Assembly: GCA_004376485.1 (NCBI GenBank)
Contig: SOJT01000060.1
Coordinates: forward strand, 1 to 7,181
Source: Candidatus Aerophobota bacterium
GTDB taxonomy: Bacteria; Aerophobota; Aerophobia; Aerophobales; AE-B3A
Length of the DNA stretch: 7,181 bases
Direction of reading: 5' to 3'
Notes under the pieces: generated by a model
What the model was told of the DNA's origin: nothing
Seen by the model: only the letters and a program-made list of their open reading frames with translations
Database searches by the model: none
Translations under genes and position numbers: made by a program
In this document: in pieces, positions 6,625 to 7,181 of the stretch
Layout of the letters: each line of letters starts with the position of its first letter
Position numbering within the stretch: position 1 is the first letter of the stretch

Positions 6625-7019
6625 TTTATCGCTGCCTCTTTCGCAAGTCGATCAGCCCCTCTGTTCTCGTCTCTTTTAATATGATGAAAGCTCACCTTTT
6701 CAAAGAAATCTTCCAGGTGACGAACTTTATGGTAAAGAGACCTTAAGTTCTCATTCCTCACTCTGTAGGTTCCCTGGAGCTGTCGTACCAGAAGCTGACT
6801 ATCCAGAAAACATTCCACCAATTTCGTCTTGAGATAAAGAGCTTCTTCCAGAGCATAAATTAAAGCCATGTATTCAGCTACATTATTAGTAGCCTTCCCA
6901 ATGAACCTTGACACTTGCTTGATGAGTCTTCTATGTTGATCATAGATGAGAATTCCCACTCCCGCCTTTCCAGGATTTCCCAGGGAAGCACCGTCTGCAT
7001 ATAGAATCAGCTTATCCAG
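6579..7019 (-). CDS. RNase HI family protein, probable CTG start
   Basis: Predicted to cut the RNA strand of RNA-DNA hybrids. Read from CTG at 7019 it is 146 residues and has the full active site: Asp9 in LYADGASLGNPG, Glu49 in NNVAEYMAL, Asp73 in ECFLDSQLL, His113 in HHIKRDEN and Asp123 in GADRLAKEA. It lacks the basic handle of E. coli RNase HI and resembles the compact archaeal / YpdQ-like type. An in-frame TGA at 7023-7025 rules out a longer protein, and no ATG, GTG or TTG precedes the catalytic Asp. The next GTG (6959) would delete Asp9. CTG at 7019 lies 6 bases after AAGGAG, so I chose it. The preceding gene ends 10 bases upstream. The last codons (about 132-146) also form the 5' part of rnpB. 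I give no symbol because several rnh subfamilies look alike. Confidence 0.88.
   Translation of the reverse strand: MDKLILYADGASLGNPGKAGVGILIYDQHRRLIKQVSRFIGKATNNVAEYMALIYALEEALYLKTKLVECFLDSQLLVRQLQGTYRVRNENLRSLYHKVRHLEDFFEKVSFHHIKRDENRGADRLAKEAAIKERGNEVVAGYPKVS
6676..6703 (-). promoter_or_regulatory. Possible sigma-70 promoter for rnpB
   Basis: Inside the RNase HI gene, TTGAAA (6698-6703), a 16-base spacer and TATTAA (6676-6681) resemble a housekeeping promoter directed at rnpB. Transcription would start near 6669, about 45 bases before helix P1, so the RNA would need 5' trimming. Such boxes can occur by chance in AT-rich coding sequence. Confidence 0.3.
6718..6733. repeat. 16-base exact repeat, copy in the RNase HI gene
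   Basis: Second copy of TGACGAACTTTATGGT (see 5961-5976), here within the coding sequence for about residues 96-101 of the RNase HI protein. Confidence 0.7.
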
Positions 7020-7031
7020 CCCTCACTCCTT
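7017..7031 (-). promoter_or_regulatory. Ribosome binding site deciding a CTG start
   Basis: AAGGAG (7026-7031) overlaps the TAA stop of the preceding gene and stands 6 bases before CTG at 7017-7019. purA uses the same stop-overlapping arrangement (TAAGGGAG ahead of TTG), as does dnaB (TAAAGGA ahead of ATG). This supports CTG as the start of the RNase HI gene. Confidence 0.6.
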
Positions 7032-7181
7032 ATTTCTTTCTTAATCTCAAAATATCTTTTTCCTTTGCCTCTATGGTTTTTCTCAGTTTGGTAATTTTAC
7101 TTCCCAACTTTTTAAGCTCCGCATAGCCAATCTTCTTCTCCAGGTGAAGCTGGTAAGTCTTTTCCCCCAGCTCCTTGAGAA
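7030..7181 (-). CDS. C-terminal end of a coiled-coil protein (partial)
   Basis: Only the last 49 residues are in the window; the gene continues beyond 7181. The visible part, from LKELGEKTYQLHLEKKIG to ILRLRKK, is rich in Lys and Glu with leucine/isoleucine spacing typical of a coiled coil. The G-x-K-x-Y-x-L start recalls small uncharacterised bacterial proteins with a helical stalk, some of which carry a zinc ribbon, but no cysteines are visible here. It ends in TAA 10 bases before the RNase HI start, so the two are probably co-transcribed. Function unknown. Confidence 0.75.
   Translation of the reverse strand, partial: LKELGEKTYQLHLEKKIGYAELKKLGSKITKLRKTIEAKEKDILRLRKK

Noticed and set aside
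6390..6746. 118-codon plus-strand frame over rnpB
   Set aside because: It runs antisense to the conserved RNase P RNA and the RNase HI gene. The apparent protein is a translation of structured RNA sequence.
6957..6959. GTG as the start of the RNase HI gene
   Set aside because: It would remove the first catalytic Asp and the LYADGASLGNPG motif, which are encoded in frame immediately upstream.
1..7181. CRISPR array, insertion sequence, prophage or defence genes
   Set aside because: No regularly spaced repeats, transposase, integrase or nuclease modules other than RNase HI were seen. The window is mostly core housekeeping genes.

Overview
The window is a compact stretch of bacterial chromosome in which every recognisable gene lies on the minus strand, so transcription runs from high to low coordinates. 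Bacterial origin is shown by DnaB, ribosomal protein L27, a type A RNase P RNA and Shine-Dalgarno sequences ahead of the genes. The dnaB-purA adjacency recalls Bacillus, but L27 lacks the cleavable N-terminal extension usual in Firmicutes, and the RNase P RNA is A type rather than Bacillus B type. A deep-branching or uncultured anaerobic lineage would fit. I cannot name a phylum from this sequence alone.

In transcription order, the upstream part (7181 to about 5690) holds: the 3' end of a coiled-coil protein gene; an RNase HI-type gene that appears to start at CTG; rnpB, whose 5' end is embedded in the last codons of that gene; a 57-residue membrane protein; and rpmA (L27). This is an RNA-processing and translation block. 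A 286-base region without a convincing gene follows (5405-5690). It contains a strong hairpin that may terminate rpmA transcription, further short hairpins and a duplicated 12-base motif.

The downstream part (5404 to 7) is a tightly packed four-gene run: class V aminotransferase, serA, dnaB and purA, with gaps of 6, 13 and 12 bases. In three genes, counting the RNase HI gene, the Shine-Dalgarno sequence overlaps or abuts the stop codon of the gene before. The aminotransferase and SerA probably make phosphoserine from 3-phosphoglycerate. DnaB is the replicative helicase. PurA makes the first committed intermediate from IMP to AMP. The run links serine supply, purine synthesis and replication in one probable transcription unit.

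The most unusual feature is the rnhA/rnpB overlap: about 46 bases encode both the C-terminal tail of RNase HI and the P1 and P3 helix strands of RNase P RNA, and the TGA stop codon runs into the conserved GAGGAAAGTCC. Other points of note are the non-standard CTG start of RNase HI, an RNase P RNA that seems to lack the usual GGU-bearing P15-P17 region, the unassigned structured leader ahead of the serine genes, and a 16-base exact repeat shared by the RNase HI gene and the rpmA leader.
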